64,000 nucleotides of DNA from Blastocystis sp. Blastoise. Taxonomy: Eukaryota > Sar > Bigyra > Opalinata > Blastocystidae. Shown in pieces: positions 11,729 through 25,601 of the stretch. The DNA is taken from NCBI GenBank assembly GCA_039096225.1, contig JBBPEB010000026.1, forward strand, positions 467,001 to 531,000. The letters are read 5' to 3'. The first letter of the stretch is position 1; each line of letters begins with the position of its first letter. The notes beneath the pieces are model-generated. The model had not been told where the DNA came from. It searched no databases and was given only the letters and a program-made list of their open reading frames with translations. Position numbers and translations under genes: made by a program.

Positions 11729-12599
11729 AGATTCTATAATAATAGTATATCAGTTATTACATATTTATTGTTTTTTTATATGTAATGTGATTCTTTTTTG
11801 TGTGTATGTATTTTTTTGATTCTTTTAACATTTTTTTTTATCTCATTTGATAGTATGTATATTGAAATATTTACTGTATATATTTCAACAGAATCTTATG
11901 ATTCCAAAAAAATGTTATTTGTTTGCTTTTAGTTTAAATTATTGAATAATAATGAATCTTGTTTTCTTTGCATACAAAGCTATAATTATAAAGAATATCA
12001 ATTGCTCATATTATATATATAATGCCCTAAATGACCAATATTTTTGTAAATCAATATACTCATAAGATCTGGCATTTCAGTGAATACTAAATCTCTATAG
12101 AAGTTGAACAATTAACACTTATTGAAATGAAATGACTCATAATTCTAACTAAAAGAGTAAATAAATGATAGAAACAAACAAAAAATGACTTGATATTCAA
12201 ATAAAGCACAGTAAATATTTATTTAGACAACTTTCACAATTAACTTATGAAAGCTCTATTTTACGTCCAGAAGATGAATCAATATGATGATTCCACTCTC
12301 AGGATCATCAACCATTATTCATTTTAATTCTTGTTATTCAATTGAATATCAAGATGATTGAATTAATTTTATTTTCGTACATAGATTTGTATAACATATC
12401 TCAGATGCTATGAAAACCCTTAATTATGATGAATACTATTGATTCAATAAAATTTGAGAGTTGTAGATCGAGAATACAGAAATAAATCTGGATATTTGTT
12501 CCGTGGAAAAATATTGTGAACGTTTAATGTATAACAAAATAATCACGGGAGACAGAAGAATGGTCAATTCTTTTTTTCGTTAGACTTTTTTAATTCTAA
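11729..12599. other. AT-rich spacer
   Basis: Contains a small imperfect hairpin at 12285–12310 (TGATGATTCC paired with GGATCATCA) and two weak CCGTGG/CACGGG motif copies (about 12490 and 12542) just upstream of the GT61 gene. No gene seen. Confidence 0.55.
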
Positions 12600-13413
12600 A
12601 TGTCTATATTATTACATTATTGGGATCGCGAAATGAGATCAAAGAATATATTGTTGATCACTACGATGATAGGTCTTATTCTTTATGTAATAATGATAAG
12701 ACAAATATCTATGTTTGAAGATGATGTGACTTTACCTGTGTCTGTTGATCCAAAAATAAGTGACAATAAGCGTTATCATAATAACTTCCATAATAGTCAG
12801 ACTGTAAGTAATATTAGAGGATCTGATACTGTTTCTAAGACTGTTTCTGTTTCTCAGCAAAGATATGATGATGTACCTATGTCTCAAGAAGAAATTGAAG
12901 CTGAATTATTAAGAAAACAAGCCATTGAAGAAGAACAAGATAATATTGACAAGTTACACAAAAGTATATTTTTGTTTTCTTTAATATATAAAAAAAATTA
13001 TTATTATTTTGATATTTTATTTCAGTTATTTTAATAGTAGTGATAATAAAAAGTGTTTTATGTTATTATTTTTAGTATTCTATTATATATATATATATAT
13101 TAATAGTTGTGATAATAAAGTTTTTTTATATTATTATTTTGGTTATTATTATTATTATTTTATATATAGTAACTGCTGAAGAAACAGATGATTCTGAGCA
13201 AGCTTCTGTTCGTTTTGATACTACTAAAAAAGTTGATTCTGATGTTGGTGAAAAAGAAGAAAAAGAGATTGATGCTACTGAAGTTAATGATAATGAAAAT
13301 AATAATGTCAGTAATAATAGTAATAATAATAGTAATGAAGAAGAAGAAGAAGAAGAAAAGAAAGAAGATATAAAGAAAGTTGATAAAGAAGAAAAGAAAG
13401 AAGAGGAAGAAGA

Positions 13414-13446
<33 letters not shown>

Positions 13447-16433
13447 TGAAAATAAAGAAGATGAAAAAGAAAATAAAGATGAAGAAGAAAATAAAGAGGA
13501 AGAAGAAGAAAGAGAAAAGAAAGAAGATGAAAATAAAGAGGAAGAAGAAGAAAAAGAAAAGAAAGAAGATGAAAATAAAGAGGAAGAAGAAGAAAAAGAA
13601 AAGAAAGAAGATGAAAAGAAAGAAGATGAAAAGAAAGAAGAAGATGAAAAGAAAGAAGAAGAAGAAAATAAAGAATCTATTTCTTCTACATCTACAGAGA
13701 CTTCTATTCCAGTTGTATCTCAACCACTTTCAATTATTCCTAGTAAAAAAGTAGTGAATGTTGAAGAAGAGGAAGAAAATGATGACAAGAAACCTATAGG
13801 TCATTCTACTGGCTCTATTCCTTCTGTTATTAATGATATACCTGTTACTACTACTACTACTACTACTACTAATGATGATAATAAAGATATAGATACTTCA
13901 ATGGCTGCTATTGCGAGTGGAAATACAAATGAATCTTTAACTGACACTAAAGAAACACCAGCACTGAAAGAATCTGAAATTGACTTAAATAAGGAATCTT
14001 CTAAGATTTCTAAGGATATATCTACTAGTACTACTACTGATTCTAATGATATTATTATTCCTGGTATTACTATGGATTCTATACATGATAGTACTACTAT
14101 TAATAATAATAATAATAATAATAAAGAAATAATTGATAATAATAAAGAAATAACTGATGATAATAAAGAAATAATTGATAATAATTCTGTTTCTTCAACA
14201 ACCAATCATCTTCGTACTCCTACTGAATCTAAAGTAACTCCTTCTGAATCTAAAGTAACTCCTGATATTATAACTACTATCGACAATACGCTTGCTTCTC
14301 CCATTATTATTTCTGTTGCTGCTAATAGTACATTGTCTAGTACTTCTACTACTTCAGAAATACCTATAGAAGGAGAAGATCAAGTAGAAAATATAATTAA
14401 AACTGATATAAATACAATTAGTAAGGATGATGTTGCTAATAGTCCGTCGTTACATACTCATATTGAAGAAAGAACCATCGAATTTGATAAACCAGATTGG
14501 TATATATATTTATATTATCATTATATTTATTATATATTATATTAATTATTATTATTATATTTATTATGTTTATTATTATATTCATTATTATTATTATATT
14601 TATTATGTTTATTTTATATTATTATGTTTATTATTATATTTATATATTATTATATAGGGAAGAATCATATACACGACAACTGAAAGAAATTTATTATAAT
14701 TATGATCCAAAGTATATATATATATATATATTATTATAATATATAGAGCTCCTAATAAATGGACAGATATGTGGAAAGAGTATGTTTATTATATTCATTA
14801 TTATTATCTCTATTCTTATATATATATATATATTTTTATATAGTGATCGTATATCTCATATTTATTTTGATAAATTCTTTGCGTACGTAACAAATGTTTG
14901 CTATGATAATCGTCAAAGACGTATATTAATGTTTGAAGAACAAAAAGGAGATATTGAAAAAGCTATGGCGAAACATAAAATCAGAGATTTCTATTGTATA
15001 TATATATATAGATTTATTATAATTATTGTTAATATCTATCATTTATTATTAATTTGATTTTTTTAAAAGTTTATATATATATATACATATTTATTTATTA
15101 TAAATCTTTATATATAAATATAGTTAATCAATTTATTGCTACTGTTGGTCCTATGCCTGAAAGATATATAATGGAAGATGACATGGGTTGGTATCTTGCT
15201 CATCCTCGTCAACCCCGCCAAACATATCATTTCTTAGAAGGGGTCACTTATTATTTAGATATTGCTTTATCACCTAAATCACATCCTCCGGTATATACAC
15301 TATACTAAAATATAATATACTATAATATAATATAATATAATATAATATAATTAATATAATATACTATATATAGATCTCCAAGATGTTTATTGTTGATTTT
15401 AATCCAGATCGTGATTTCGCGTGGAGTAAATTAGTAGGTCGTTTTATTCATAATATATTCCCTGATGAATATAGACCTGAATATCTTGATAATAGTAATA
15501 TTGGTGTATATTTACATGAAAAGAGAGTCTGTGCTAAAGGAATGGTATATATATATAATTATAATAATAATTATAAATATTTATTATATATACATTATAT
15601 ATCTATCATTATAAAATAAATTTATGTGTATATTATATATTTAAGATTATACAATTTATTATAAAATAAATATAATATTATATATATATATAGACCTTTA
15701 TTCGTAATTGGGATGTAGGTCGTGGTGGTTATTTAATATCTTATCCTTTTGCTGTCGATGCCTTAAGAGTTCAAACTTATAAACATATACATGTCACTTT
15801 TAACAGACATAACCCTGACCAATTGACTTTATTAATATTATTACGTCGTAATAAACGAAGAATTATTAATGAACCTCAATTCTTAATAGATATTACCAAT
15901 AATACTCATAATCAAGTATCTATATATATATAATTATTATTATTATACTTATATTTTTAAAACAATTTTATAATATTTTTTCTTCCTAATACTATAGATT
16001 ATATACAATTAATATATATATATAGTATATAATAACACAAATAGTATTTGATAAAAAGACTGCTGAAGAGCAGATGAGAGCGATGTCGAACAGTGATATA
16101 GTTTTAACACCACATGGTGCAGGTCTTGCTAATATATATTTCTTATTACCTTATTCTGCTGTTATTGAATTGATGCCTCCAATGTGGAAATTTGGTTGTT
16201 ATTTAAGACAAGCTAATTCTGCACAAGTATATCATCAGTTTGTATTTGCTAAAGGGAATAAAGTGGGTAAAGAATGTGAATTATATGGTATGAAAGATAG
16301 ACGTTGTCAATTTGCGGGTATTCGTGATCAAGATTTTATTGCTTATTCACCTGATTCTTTAGCTGCTTTAAATAAAGCTAGAGATTATGTCTATTCACAT
16401 AAATATCATATGTCTTCTCCTGCATCGAAATAA
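12600..16433 (+). CDS. GT61-family (DUF563/EOGT-like) glycosyltransferase with acidic stalk
   Basis: Nine in-phase exons (12600–12963, 13170–14499, 14658–14711, 14747–14779, 14844–14995, 15124–15290, 15374–15544, 15694–15915, 16026–16433) encode about 966 residues. A signal-anchor helix (about residues 15–35, NILLITTMIGLILYVIMI) predicts a type II Golgi or ER protein. Residues about 125–560 are a low-complexity stalk, first Glu/Lys-rich, then Ser/Thr/Asn-rich and probably heavily O-glycosylated. The catalytic domain is at the C-terminus: FIRNWDVGRGG, then HVTFNR, and finally DIVLTPHGAGLANIYF with the HGAGL…ELMPP signature of GT61. Known GT61 enzymes transfer xylose, GlcNAc or arabinose. The sugar used here cannot be read from sequence. 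Confidence 0.82.
13339..13675 (+). repeat. Long polypurine tract with tandem GAAGATGAAAATAAA units
   Basis: About 340 bases inside exon 2 of the GT61 gene are nearly all A and G, interrupted only by scattered T. Units of roughly 42 bp encoding E/K/D/N repeats recur in the middle. Such strand asymmetry can form triplex DNA and expands by slippage. Confidence 0.85.
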
Positions 16434-17107
16434 TTCCTTTATTATATATATATATATATAGGAGTATTAATCATATTATCTATTTTTATAATACTTTTCT
16501 TATTAGTGTAACTTTTCATTTTATATTTATTATATATATAATACTTTAATATTCTTATTATTATCTTTTATATCTTTATTTTTATTACAAACAAATACAT
16601 TATCATTTCGAATTGTTATACTACATACATTTATTATTTGTTTTTATTATCTTTTTTTTCTATGTTTAATGAATTGTTTTGCTTCCTCTATTTTCAATAG
16701 AAAGATACAAAGAAATCTTAAACAAAATGAAATTAATATAAAATAGAATATAGTACTATAATATAGAAATTATAATTTTTAAGTGACTAAAAATATAGAA
16801 AAAAACTCTTACAACAATGATTTGCTTTAACATTCCATTTTTTCGTGATTATTCTGAATCACTCATTCCTAAATTTCTATAAAAACCACGGGAAATCATT
16901 TTTTGAATAATTTCCAAGATTTTTCTGTCTATTTTTAGCTTGAAATTAAAAAACTAGATTTTTGCAATCTTTAGATTATCCGCGGTTATTTAAAAACATT
17001 AACTGCGAAATGTCAAAAGAGTTATTTCAATGAAATATATATCTTTAGTATATATTGTGTCTATATAGATATCTTGATTTTGAAATATACCTGAAAAGTT
17101 GCCATTC
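16434..17107. other. Spacer with CCGCGG motif copies
   Basis: Carries an AACCACGGGAAATCA copy (about 16885–16899) and TTATCCGCGGTTATT (16976–16990) upstream of the Asn-rich gene. No gene seen. Confidence 0.6.
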
Positions 17108-20100
17108 ATGAGTGCAGATGAAAACAGTTCTTCTCTAGGTTCAGATACAAAAGTCAAATCGTATCAGATAACAAAGAACGTAATAATAAATCATGACATC
17201 TTGCGAGATGGCTATATCCCTGAATTCGGAAAAGAAGCTGCGAGAACCAGACCATTAATATTATATATTTTTGATAATCTTTTTCCAAATTTCGAATATA
17301 AAGAAATTAAATCAGGTAGCAAAGAACATACGACACCGAAAATTAGAAATGTATGATAAAAAATAATATATAAGATTAAATTTGTTTTTGTTGTACTTAT
17401 TAGCATTTTCGATTTATATATATATTATATTTAGGATAAAGCGAAATATTTAATTGCTTTAGTACAAGAAAAAATAATAAACAATGGATTTATCGAAGGA
17501 AGCTGGAAAACAACAAAGGAATGGCTAACAATAGAATATGCAAAATATAAACATGCTGAAAAACAAGTTTGTCAGACTAATTTTATGTCTATTAAGTATA
17601 TATTATTTATATATATATTAAATATATATATATATTTTAAAAATTTTATATAGTAATGTACATTTTACTGAAAAAGAGATAAAAATTTGGCTATTTATAT
17701 ATATGTCTGGATATGAAATCACTGATATAGCACGAGTATATATATAATAATAATAATTATTATTATTATTATTATTATTAATAATTTATTATATATAGAT
17801 TCTAGGTATGGGAAAAGATTATTCTGGAAATTATGGTAAAAAAATAACAAAAATATATGTATATATATTTTTTTAGTTTTTTAAAATTTTCTTTTAATAT
17901 TTTTTATTTATTTTAACTTTATTTATTAAACAAAACATAATTTATAATTATAAATAATAATATAATATAGCCTGAATATACAAACAGAAGACTTGAAGCT
18001 ATACCAGTGCCAGAAGATAAAAAAAAGAAAAAAACATGGGTGTTTAATAAAATTCTTAATGCAGAAATTGAAAGCCTCAACTTAGAGTTACCTGATATTC
18101 AATTACCTGAAGAAGACATTCCTTCTTTTGATAAAGGATGTGATAATATTTTTGAATATTATTATAATCATTATGCACATCTATATAATCCAATATATGA
18201 AAAGTATGGAATAATATCTAATACAAATGGTACTATAAATAGTACTCAACAACAAAATGACTCTAAAAGTGTGTCTTCAAACGATTCTATAATTCCAGAG
18301 AGTTCTTCTTTTAGTCAAGATAATCTCAATAGCCAAAATCAATCTAATACTTCATCTACTATAAATCATGTCGATCCGAATAATCATTCCAATCCTTTAA
18401 GTTTTCAAAATCAATTCAATTCTCCTAATACTTCCAATTCTCAGAATCAATCAAATACCATAAATTCCCAAAATTGGCCTAATATTTCTACTACATCTAC
18501 TTATTCTAGTACAGTTAATACTCCATATACCTCCAATTTCACCAATCCTTCTACTATCTCCAATGCTATTGATACTTCTCATACATATAATACCATTAGT
18601 CCCCAAGGTAATACTGTTTTATCACCTTATTTACCTGAGCAACAAGGAATACCTGATATATCAAATATACAAAATATACCAATGAATATAAATACACAAT
18701 TTAAATCGAAAGCAAGAGATGAATTTGCTATACCCTATCAAATGAATGTAAATAATCAATATCCTTCTATAGCTCTCCCACAACAACAGTCTCAACAATA
18801 TTCTTTCCAATATTCTCAACAGAATACCCAACATACAAATCAATTAAATAATATAACAAATTCAACTATTTATTCTTTATCTAATTCTTGTATTCCTCAA
18901 AATAATGGAAATAATGGTATATCTTCATTTCCTCCTTCTTATTCTCAAGGTGTCATTTATAATAGTGATGAGCCTAATTCAACTTCAATGTATATGAATA
19001 ATGAGACTGAAATACAGAATACATTAGTTAGTCCTACTATAGTTAATAGTGATATGGACTCACAAATAGCACAGGATTGTTTGCCATCAGGAGTTAATGG
19101 AAATATCTTTAATGAATTTACAGATAATTATCCTGGTAATAATGAAACAAATAATACTATTTATCCTATTACTACTATTAATAATAATAATAATATTATT
19201 ATAGATCAAAAATTATCAAGTATAAATCATAGTCCACAGAATGATCAAGGTACTTTATATTCAATTTTTAATACCCATGAAACTGGTTCTAATAATCCAA
19301 CAGATACTTGGACTGATGAAAATGAATTTGAATTCTATAGTGTAGGTATGAGTAGTAATCCATCACAAAGAATATATACTATGAGTAATGATCCAGACTC
19401 TGAACCATATCCTTGTAGTGCACAAGATTTAACAAAAAATAATAAATCACAGAACAATAATGAACAGAGTCAATATGATCCAAATTCGATTTCTGCTAGG
19501 ATTCTATCTGGTCCTATTCAAAGTTCAGATGTCACTGCAGGCAATGAAGCTATTTCACAAAGATCATATTTGCACGAATATGATAGTACTGACATGAATA
19601 ATCGTAATTATAAACCTACGTTTTCGTGGACTAGTGATACATATAATGAAAATAGTATGAGCCATTCTAATGCTTTATCTTCTATGTCAAATATATTCCC
19701 TCCTATGTATATTAATCTTTCTTCTCCCTCTAGTGATCAACCTGTAAATGGTAATAATAATAATAATGCTTTAATTGATAATAATAATATTAATAATGGT
19801 TTCTCTAGTATTAATAATAATAATAATAATATGAATATTACGAATAATCTGAATATAATGACTACAATGAGTAATAATAATAATGGTAATAATAATTTTC
19901 GTGCTCTTCAATTATTGCCTCAAGTGAGAAATACTACTGATTCATATCCGTCCGCATATTCAAATAATTCTCCGTCTACCAATTTAATGTCTGTTGAGCA
20001 ACTGCAGACACATGATTTTTTAAATACAAATATTAATGCTAATAACACTTATACTCCTGACTGTTTCTACAATACATTCAACTTTGAAGAACAAGATTCT

Positions 20101-20118
20101 CATAGATATCAGGTATAA
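17108..20118 (+). CDS. Asn/Ser/Gln-rich protein with possible helix-turn-helix
   Basis: Exons 17108–17350, 17435–17595, 17654–17735, 17799–17858 and 17971–20118 join in phase to about 897 residues. I do not recognise the family. The first 230 residues are ordered and charged. Residues about 135–182, encoded by exons 3 and 4, read FTEKEIKIWLFIYMSGYE, then ITDIARILGMGKDYSGNYG, which looks like a helix-turn-helix ('G-x-x-I-x-D-I-A-x-x-L-G'). A lysine cluster (KKKKKTW) follows. The remaining 650 residues are an Asn/Ser/Gln/Pro-rich tail resembling an activation or prion-like region. The whole suits a transcriptional regulator, but this is inference. Confidence 0.6.
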
Positions 20119-21920
20119 TATAAAAACTCAATTAACTAATAACAATATATATGTATTTATCTATAATTTGTAGTTTTTCTCATTTTATTTTTAATCTTGT
20201 CATTATTTTATCTTAGATATATTTTTTTTTGTATTTTCTTATTTTTGATTATGATTTATTATATTGTTATTATTCTTCTTTTAGCTAACTCTTGTTTTAT
20301 TTTCTGTATAATGAATTTAAATTGTATTTACATATATTCTATATTTATGTTTAATTAACCGTAAAAATTCTCTTCTTTCTCTCTCTCTCTATATATATAT
20401 TTTCTTGTTTTTATAATAATTGTAAAGAATAATAATTTAAAGATACGTATTCATTCCTTAATATTATGGTTTTCCTATATGAATTATTTCTATATAGCTT
20501 TGTTTTGTTATATATCATTTAAATATTTTTATTATATATAATATCGCATACTCTAAATAAACAATTTATGTAATTATGAATCATTATATTTTCACTACAA
20601 TATGAAGATAATATAGAATTAATCTATAAATAAATGAAAATTACATAGCATTTTGTATTATTAGTTTCAATAATAAAACGCAGTATCTATTCTATTGAAC
20701 TATATATATCGAATAGATAATATAATTTGCTAAAAGAAGAATTGCTATATATACATGGATAAAAAAATCTATATTCTTCATGATAACTTTGATTCTATTC
20801 TTTTCATTAAAAAATATATATATCCTTTTGTTGCTTCTTAGAAAAACGAATAATATTTAATATTTTTATTTGAATTATTTACAAGTCATTTTTTAATATT
20901 TATTTAATTTATACACAAAAATATAAATAATCAGTCTTTTCTTAAAAACCTGTTATTGTTTAACAAGATATATTATTATCTATATATATTTTCTGTTTGG
21001 TTTATACTAAGTTGCTTATACTTTTTTATAAATAAATATTATTTAAAACTATTCAAAGTGATATTAATATATATTAAACATTTGGTAAAAATAAAAAGTA
21101 TTAAATAATAGAAAACATTTCTAAGAATTATTTGATTATATATATATCATGATTTAATTATTATGCTAAAAATATATCTATTTTGTTTCTATTCCAAAAA
21201 ATATGGTCTATCATATTTAATGAATCTTATATTCCTAAAAAGAAAAAACACACATTTCTTATGATTGATCACCAAAAAGAAAGTCTAAGTTACATAAATT
21301 CATTAATAAGTTATGTAAATAAATATTCAATGTAAAACGTGAATAATTAATGAAATATAACTTGTAAATCTAAGAAAAAAACACATTTATGACTTTTCTT
21401 ATTCTATACACAATTATTTTTGTTTATAAATTATTGGTCAAGTACATGAAGCATAATTATGTATGAGATACTGAACTCTATATGATTTCAACAAAATAAT
21501 ATATATTGTTTTTATATCACCACTTGATAACACATATTCATGCCTCTTGATTATACCTACTGAATCAAGCATACAAATTAGGATAGATAAAGAAACATTA
21601 GACACCGAAAAAAACAGTATAATAATCAATTGCTATATATTATTAATATTATTTTCGATACATTAGAAGAAACTTGATCGTTAATTTATAAACACAAACC
21701 TTTAAACAACTATAGTTTTTTATTAAAGAGAACAGATGAATCAAAGTAAATGAAATAGTATTCATGAATTTATTGAAATTTCTGCACATTTAAATATATT
21801 ATTTATGGGAATAATTTGAAGAGATAGTGGTTGGTTGTTTTTCATAATTACTTTTTATATATATTTCCTCTCAATTTACAAAGTAAATAAGTTCAGACAT
21901 GTAAAAATTATAATGTATAG
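20119..21920. other. 1.8-kb AT-rich spacer
   Basis: No frame longer than background, no GC-containing motif and no RNA gene recognised. Confidence 0.6.
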
Positions 21921-22649
21921 ATGCCTTATAGTAGAAGAAACTTAAAAAACAAAAAGCCTATGATCATTAAGAAGAAGCAGAAGAGTGGCTTGAAGCTGAA
22001 AACTAAAGTTGGTGGTGGTAAACAAATAAAAAAAATTTGGAATCAAAAGAAAAGTGCTAGACAAAACTATGCCAAACTTGGTCTTATTTTAGATGCTAAT
22101 CATCCTGAAACATCAAAGAAAGTTAGTGTTCCATTATATGGTATATATATGTAATCTTTTTATTCATTGTTTTTTTTAAATATTAAATACTTTTAATTAT
22201 TCTATATATATATATATATAATAGAGATTCCTAGTCTTGAAGAAGCTGGTCCTAAAAGAGGAAAGAATTGGATGACTCGTGATGATAGAAAATATATAAA
22301 AGCTCTTATCGATAAATATGATACTGATTATACTAAAATGTTTAGAGATATCAAATTGAATTATAAACAATTAACAGCTACAAAACTAGAAAATATGCAT
22401 AATAAATATAATTTATGTATAGTTGAAGAAAAAGAATATTGGGATAGAATACATACTAAAGTTGCTGAAGATCGTGCGAATCGTTTAGCTAAGAAACAGA
22501 TGAAACTTTCTGAATCATCTGAAAATAAAAAAGAAGAAGATGATGATGTAGATGATGATGATGATGATGAAATGGATTTAGGTTCTATGGATGATATGGA
22601 TGATGATATAGATGATGATGATGATGAAGAATTACTTGATGATGAATAA
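21921..22649 (+). CDS. NOP16: Ribosome biogenesis protein NOP16
   Basis: Two exons, 21921–22140 and 22225–22649, join in phase to 214 residues, about the usual NOP16 length. The lysine/arginine-rich N-terminus (MPYSRRNLKNKK, then IWNQKKSARQNYAKLGL) and the conserved C-terminal block WMTRDDRKYIKALIDKY, DYTKMFRDIKLNYKQLT are typical. NOP16 is a nucleolar factor of early 60S pre-ribosomes. The protein ends in an unusual acidic tail (Asp/Glu runs from about residue 170) encoded by GAT repeats. Confidence 0.88.
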
Positions 22650-23320
22650 ATGTTATGTATTACTGAATTATTTCATTTTCCTGTTTATTATATGCTATAT
22701 TTTTCATTTTTCTATTGTTAACAGAATTATTTTATATATATGTATATGATTTTTGTTTGTTTGTTCATTTTTCTTATTTGTTTGATATGTATATTAATAT
22801 TAATTAAATATATATATTTTTTGTTTTGTATATAATGTATTGGTTCAATTATAGAATTTAAAAAATGATAAAATACTTTTTATAAACAAAATACAACATA
22901 TAGATATGAACAAGAACAAGAAATAATTACATATTATTATTATATAAATTGATTAGTATATATAATATATATATTAAAAGTTTTTATGAATAATAATATG
23001 TAAATAAAACACTTTCAAATAAAGAGAGAATAAAAATATTTATTTTTAATAAATAGAAGAAAATTAATAAATAATAAACATTATATGTATATACGATATA
23101 AAAAGAAGAAAAAGTATTAAGTCTCACAAACAATTATATATAATTTTAATGAGACCTAAATATAAAAAATGAAAAATATAGTTATAAATTAAAAATAAAA
23201 AGTAGAAAAAACAAAAATAATAAAAATTGAAACAAAAAAAAAATGAAAAACAAAAAAAGAGACTTGAATATAAAATGAAAAATAAAAAAAGAAGAATAAA
23301 AATATAAATATATATATATA
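22650..23320. other. Convergent 3' spacer, poly(A)-rich
   Basis: Lies between NOP16 and the receptor–kinase gene. Long A-rich runs around 23160–23310 on the plus strand. No gene seen. Confidence 0.6.
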
Positions 23321-24529
23321 TTATAACGGTGTTGAATCTAGAATATGAAAATTGCTAGAATTATGATAATAACTACTATTATTATTAAAATGAAAACTAG
23401 ATGACGAACTACTTATATCTCCATCTCCATCACTTTCTGTATAACTCTCCATATTCCCGTGGTTATTTTCAATATCTAATGGAGAATAAAATGATATATC
23501 ACCTTTAGGAGCAGGAAAATGCTATATAGTATTATGTGATATATATATTATTTTGTTATATATAGTATTATATGATAAAAATATATTTATGTTATATATA
23601 TTATTATTATGTTATGAATATTAAAAATATAATAATATTAATATGATTTTAATAAACATAAAAATATCTATATAGAATAAATTAACTATATATATATACT
23701 TTATCCAGTACATTTTTAATAAATCGATCTCTGTACAGAATGGGGGATACGCACGAAACGCCAACTTTATCTTTATGTAATAAACGAGTCTTTGCAAAAT
23801 ATTCACATTTCTTTTTTAAATTATATTCTTGGAAAATATCAATAATCCCAATAAAATAACGAGATTCCCGTGATTTTGATAAGAAGGACTAGAATGAGAT
23901 AGATTATAATAAACGATATCAATAAGAATAGGAATGGTTAGAGTATTATATATATGTAAATACAGTTTCATTTTTACAAAAAATATGTTTATCTTCTTCC
24001 TCTGAAAGTATTGAATTCCCGCGGTTATTTGACGAAATTGGAAGAGCTGTAAAAGAATCGAGTTCAATTGATACAGCATCGGATCCTTCTTTTGCATTTG
24101 ACGGATTCCCGCGGTTATTCTCATCTTCAGAAAGAAGAGATGTATATAAATCATTTTTCTTCTTCTTTCTATAAATAATAATATTTATTTGCAATATATA
24201 AATATATACATTGGTTGCTTGGAAAAGAATTTTGGTAAGGAACTATATATACATATATATTAATAATAATAATACATAGATTATATACAATTGAAAAAAT
24301 GGTTTATGACTTATTGCAGCGCTATCCCCGCGGTTATTTGCTTGCGAGGTTTGATAAGTCATCCATACTTTTCGAAGAAAATCATCTTTATGAGAATATG
24401 AATATATACCTATATATTATTATTATTATTATTATTATTAGTGTTATTATTATTATTATTATATATATATATACCAACAAGGAGTGAATAATCCATAATC
24501 TCATGTGACATTAAAAAGATGGTCTATAT

Positions 24530-24593
<64 letters not shown>

Positions 24594-24673
24594 TTATACA
24601 TCTTGTTCAATTTGTTTATACATATATAAAACATCTTCTTCATCGATATCTATATATTGATCCATATCTTGAT

Positions 24674-24722
<49 letters not shown>

Positions 24723-24786
24723 TTTATAAGTAACATCAGGAACATGCTTATTTAAAGGAGAAAAAGAACAATCTAATGGCTGATCA

Positions 24787-24838
<52 letters not shown>

Positions 24839-24911
24839 TAAATTCTTGATCACAATAAATACATAAATATGAAGTGGATTTCAACGATGCTTTTCTATCT
24901 ACATAACTACC

Positions 24912-24985
<74 letters not shown>

Positions 24986-25021
24986 TTTTAAATCATATTT
25001 CTCTGGAACTAACGTTATGCC

Positions 25022-25061
<40 letters not shown>

Positions 25062-25555
25062 TCTGATTTTGAAAGCATAGAAAATTATTCATTACAATAA
25101 CATCAATTTCTTCTCCATATCTATATATATATATAATAATAATAATAATAATAAGAAAACATAAAAATCATAATTATATACAAATTAATTGAATAGAGAC
25201 CAAATATTCTTGTTATATATGTATATTTATTTTGAGATATATAAATTAAATAATATTCTAATAATGACCTATATATATATATATAAACTAATTATATAAA
25301 TACAAAAACTTTCGTTTATCTGATTTTTTTATAGTTTTCACAACATAGCGATGATCACGGGAATAATAGATAAAAGCACCACTTTCTTGCATTTTTTCAT
25401 TGGAATAATGAGTAATAGCTTCTTTATATTCTTTAGCATTTATTTCATAATAAGAACGTATATATGCAAATATCTATATATAAGGGTATACTTATATATA
25501 TAGGTTAATATACTTTTGGCGCGTAATCATAAAATATAATTCTTGTGTCTGAACC

Positions 25556-25601
<46 letters not shown>

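Noticed and set aside
13160..13723. Phe-rich 187-residue minus-strand frame
   Set aside because: A shadow of the polypurine tract in the GT61 exon.
14497..14739. Ile/Tyr-rich short frames around 14.5–14.7 kb and similar ones at 29.9–31.8 kb
   Set aside because: They are read-through of TA- and TTA-repeat introns of the GT61 and STT3 genes.
23816..24154. Minus-strand frame with repeated ITAGI
   Set aside because: It overlaps exons 22 and 23 in a shifted frame; the PIP kinase frame across two exons is clearly the real one.
24299..24487. Plus-strand frame with [10 protein letters not shown]
   Set aside because: It is antisense to exon 20 of the receptor–kinase gene, which is in phase with its neighbours; the PRGY part is the CCGCGG motif read backwards.
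25353..25367. GATCACGGGAATAAT as a dispersed-motif copy
   Set aside because: It encodes YYSRD of the PIP kinase nucleotide loop, which is conserved in the family, so the resemblance is probably chance; the same caution applies to 25796.
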